The notes below the pieces were generated by a model. The model worked only from the letters and a program-made list of their open reading frames with translations, made no database searches and was not told the origin of the DNA. A stretch of DNA of 64,000 bases from Phycisphaerales bacterium. GTDB lineage: Bacteria > Planctomycetota > Phycisphaerae > Phycisphaerales > SM1A02. The translations under genes and the position numbers were made by a program. The DNA is taken from NCBI GenBank assembly GCA_022446905.1, contig JAKVBT010000014.1:1-64000 (forward strand), in the 5' to 3' direction. Below, piece after piece: positions 63,039 to 64,000 of this stretch (positions are counted from its first letter, which is position 1; every line of letters starts with the position of its first letter).

Positions 63039-64000
63039 TCACCCCGATCCCGGATTGCAACACTTCGCCGGCCGCTTCCCCTCAGCAAGTGCCTCGCCAG
63101 TTGAACCGTACTGCACACGATTCTTCTCTGAAATACGCTTGGCATTTCGACAAGTTGCCTGGTGGAAAACCTTGCTTCGCTTTGAGGCGACAAACGCCCC
63201 AGCAACATCTCCGACAGGCTCTGGCGTTGGTTTGGGAGAAGCGCTCGGCGTGGCACGTGGCTGGGCTGAAGCTGAAAGTGCTGAACGCATCGACTTGGGA
63301 CGCCATGCATCTGCTATGACGGCATTGCCCGCTCCCTCTTTGGGGACCAAATCAATTGCGATTGGATAGTGATCAGAGGCGTATCCCTTTGGGGGATCCT
63401 CCTCCATCCAGTTGTATTGTTCTGCAGAAGTCCCCAATACAAATCCACTATTGGGAACCAACTCACCAAGCGCCGCCTGATTGAGAAGAACAAAGTCAAT
63501 GAGACGATCAGAGGTATGCGTCTTGCGCAGCGGCGAGTTATCTCGATGCTCAAGATCCGTCGTGCGGAGCGTGTGGGCATCAACAAGACCACCACGGAAG
63601 TAAGACTGCATCGACCGATCCCATGGTTGCGCATTGAAATCACCAAGCACTGCAATGTTGACACCTGGATCACGCTTGGTGAGCTCATCAACGAAGGACA
63701 GGATCTGCACCGCTTCTGCTTCACGCAGCCATCTTGCGCGACCGGCCTTGTGATGCACAATAAACAAGGCCATCTCATAGCCCTCAGGCGTCCGCACCTT
63801 GGCATACAGCGGACTGCGCTGAAACTTGATGTCATTGCGATCGACATCTGATGGCAACTCATCCCAACCTTCGCTGGTTGGACCAGCAGGCTGGAGTCGG
63901 GTATTGGGCCAGACTGCAGACTCGGTAACTGGAAATCGACTCAATAGGCCCTGCTCAATGCCGCGGTAATACCCGACATCCTTGGACACAACAAAGTCAT
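63039..64000 (-). CDS. Exonuclease/phosphatase-fold protein with Ada-like zinc domain, partial
   Basis: The minus-strand frame is open to the right edge, so the N-terminus is missing; the visible part reads DFVVSKDVGYYRGIEQGLLS, a point inside an endonuclease/exonuclease/phosphatase domain. Motifs follow: VHHKAGRARWLREAEA, AVLGDFNAQPWD and YASDHYPIAIDLV. At the C-terminus a separate domain, FVASKRSKVFHQATCRNAKR then ISEKNRVQYGSTGEALAEG and PAKCC, resembles an Ada-type metal-binding fold. A DNA- or nucleotide-cleaving role is likely. The stop at 63039 is 3 nt from the end of the convergent FGE gene. Confidence 0.82.
   Translation of the reverse strand, partial: DFVVSKDVGYYRGIEQGLLSRFPVTESAVWPNTRLQPAGPTSEGWDELPSDVDRNDIKFQRSPLYAKVRTPEGYEMALFIVHHKAGRARWLREAEAVQILSFVDELTKRDPGVNIAVLGDFNAQPWDRSMQSYFRGGLVDAHTLRTTDLEHRDNSPLRKTHTSDRLIDFVLLNQAALGELVPNSGFVLGTSAEQYNWMEEDPPKGYASDHYPIAIDLVPKEGAGNAVIADAWRPKSMRSALSASAQPRATPSASPKPTPEPVGDVAGAFVASKRSKVFHQATCRNAKRISEKNRVQYGSTGEALAEGKRPAKCCNPGSG

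Overview
The window looks like chromosomal DNA of a planctomycete, most likely of the Phycisphaerae type. Lineage-typical families support this: a DUF1549/DUF1553 cytochrome protein followed by a DUF1501 protein, a PVC-type heme-binding protein, a serine/threonine kinase with a transmembrane segment, prepilin-like and PEP-CTERM-like secreted proteins ending in PAPGALAL...RRR, and several secreted proteins ending in paired dockerin-like (EF-hand) repeats. I saw no rRNA, tRNA, CRISPR array or insertion sequence. This assignment is an inference from gene content.

Layout. 1-7141: a partial gene at the left edge, an exonuclease/phosphatase-fold lipoprotein, a PEP-CTERM-like protein, diaminopropionate ammonia-lyase, a metallophosphoesterase, D-lactate dehydrogenase and a YbjQ-like protein. 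7311-15699: a tryptophan/kynurenine catabolic island. Three plus-strand genes (SDR, aminomuconate-semialdehyde dehydrogenase, aminomuconate deaminase) converge on six tightly packed minus-strand genes (3-hydroxyanthranilate dioxygenase, ACMS decarboxylase, kynureninase, kynurenine monooxygenase, tryptophan dioxygenase, kynurenine formamidase). Together they carry tryptophan to 2-aminomuconate and its deaminated product. 15871-17788: peroxiredoxin, AhpD-like protein and alpha/beta hydrolase. 17911-22104: a four-gene amino-acid operon (KamA-family radical SAM enzyme, two CoA-transferase subunits, class III aminotransferase). 22283-27080: ZIP transporter, small cysteine protein, katG and a fatty acid desaturase.

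27087-31405: a lipid-modification operon (SDR, FAD oxidoreductase, DUF1365, cyclopropane synthase-like methyltransferase, DUF1475). 31620-43267: a secreted-protein region. It includes an arylsulfotransferase-like protein, a kinase, a probable zinc-starvation module (prepilin-like protein, All3515-like secreted protein and zinc-ribbon membrane protein, divergent from a Fur/Zur regulator across a palindromic operator), a 921-residue FG-GAP protein and two further exported proteins. 43502-53877: class C beta-lactamase-like hydrolase, small membrane protein, pseudouridine synthase, a kinase-phospholyase fusion, a metallopeptidase, a CDF transporter, a TPR sulfotransferase and monomeric isocitrate dehydrogenase. 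54006-64000: the PVC heme protein, the DUF1549/1553-DUF1501-formylglycine-generating-enzyme operon, and a second exonuclease/phosphatase-fold protein cut by the right edge.

Most notable are the kinase-phospholyase fusion, the inferred Zur operon, a pair of near-identical Fur-box-like palindromes at distant loci, a KamA-family enzyme with an altered PLP region, a formylglycine-generating enzyme that keeps both copper-binding cysteines, and two decayed dockerin remnants in intergenic gaps. No defence or clearly unprecedented system was seen.
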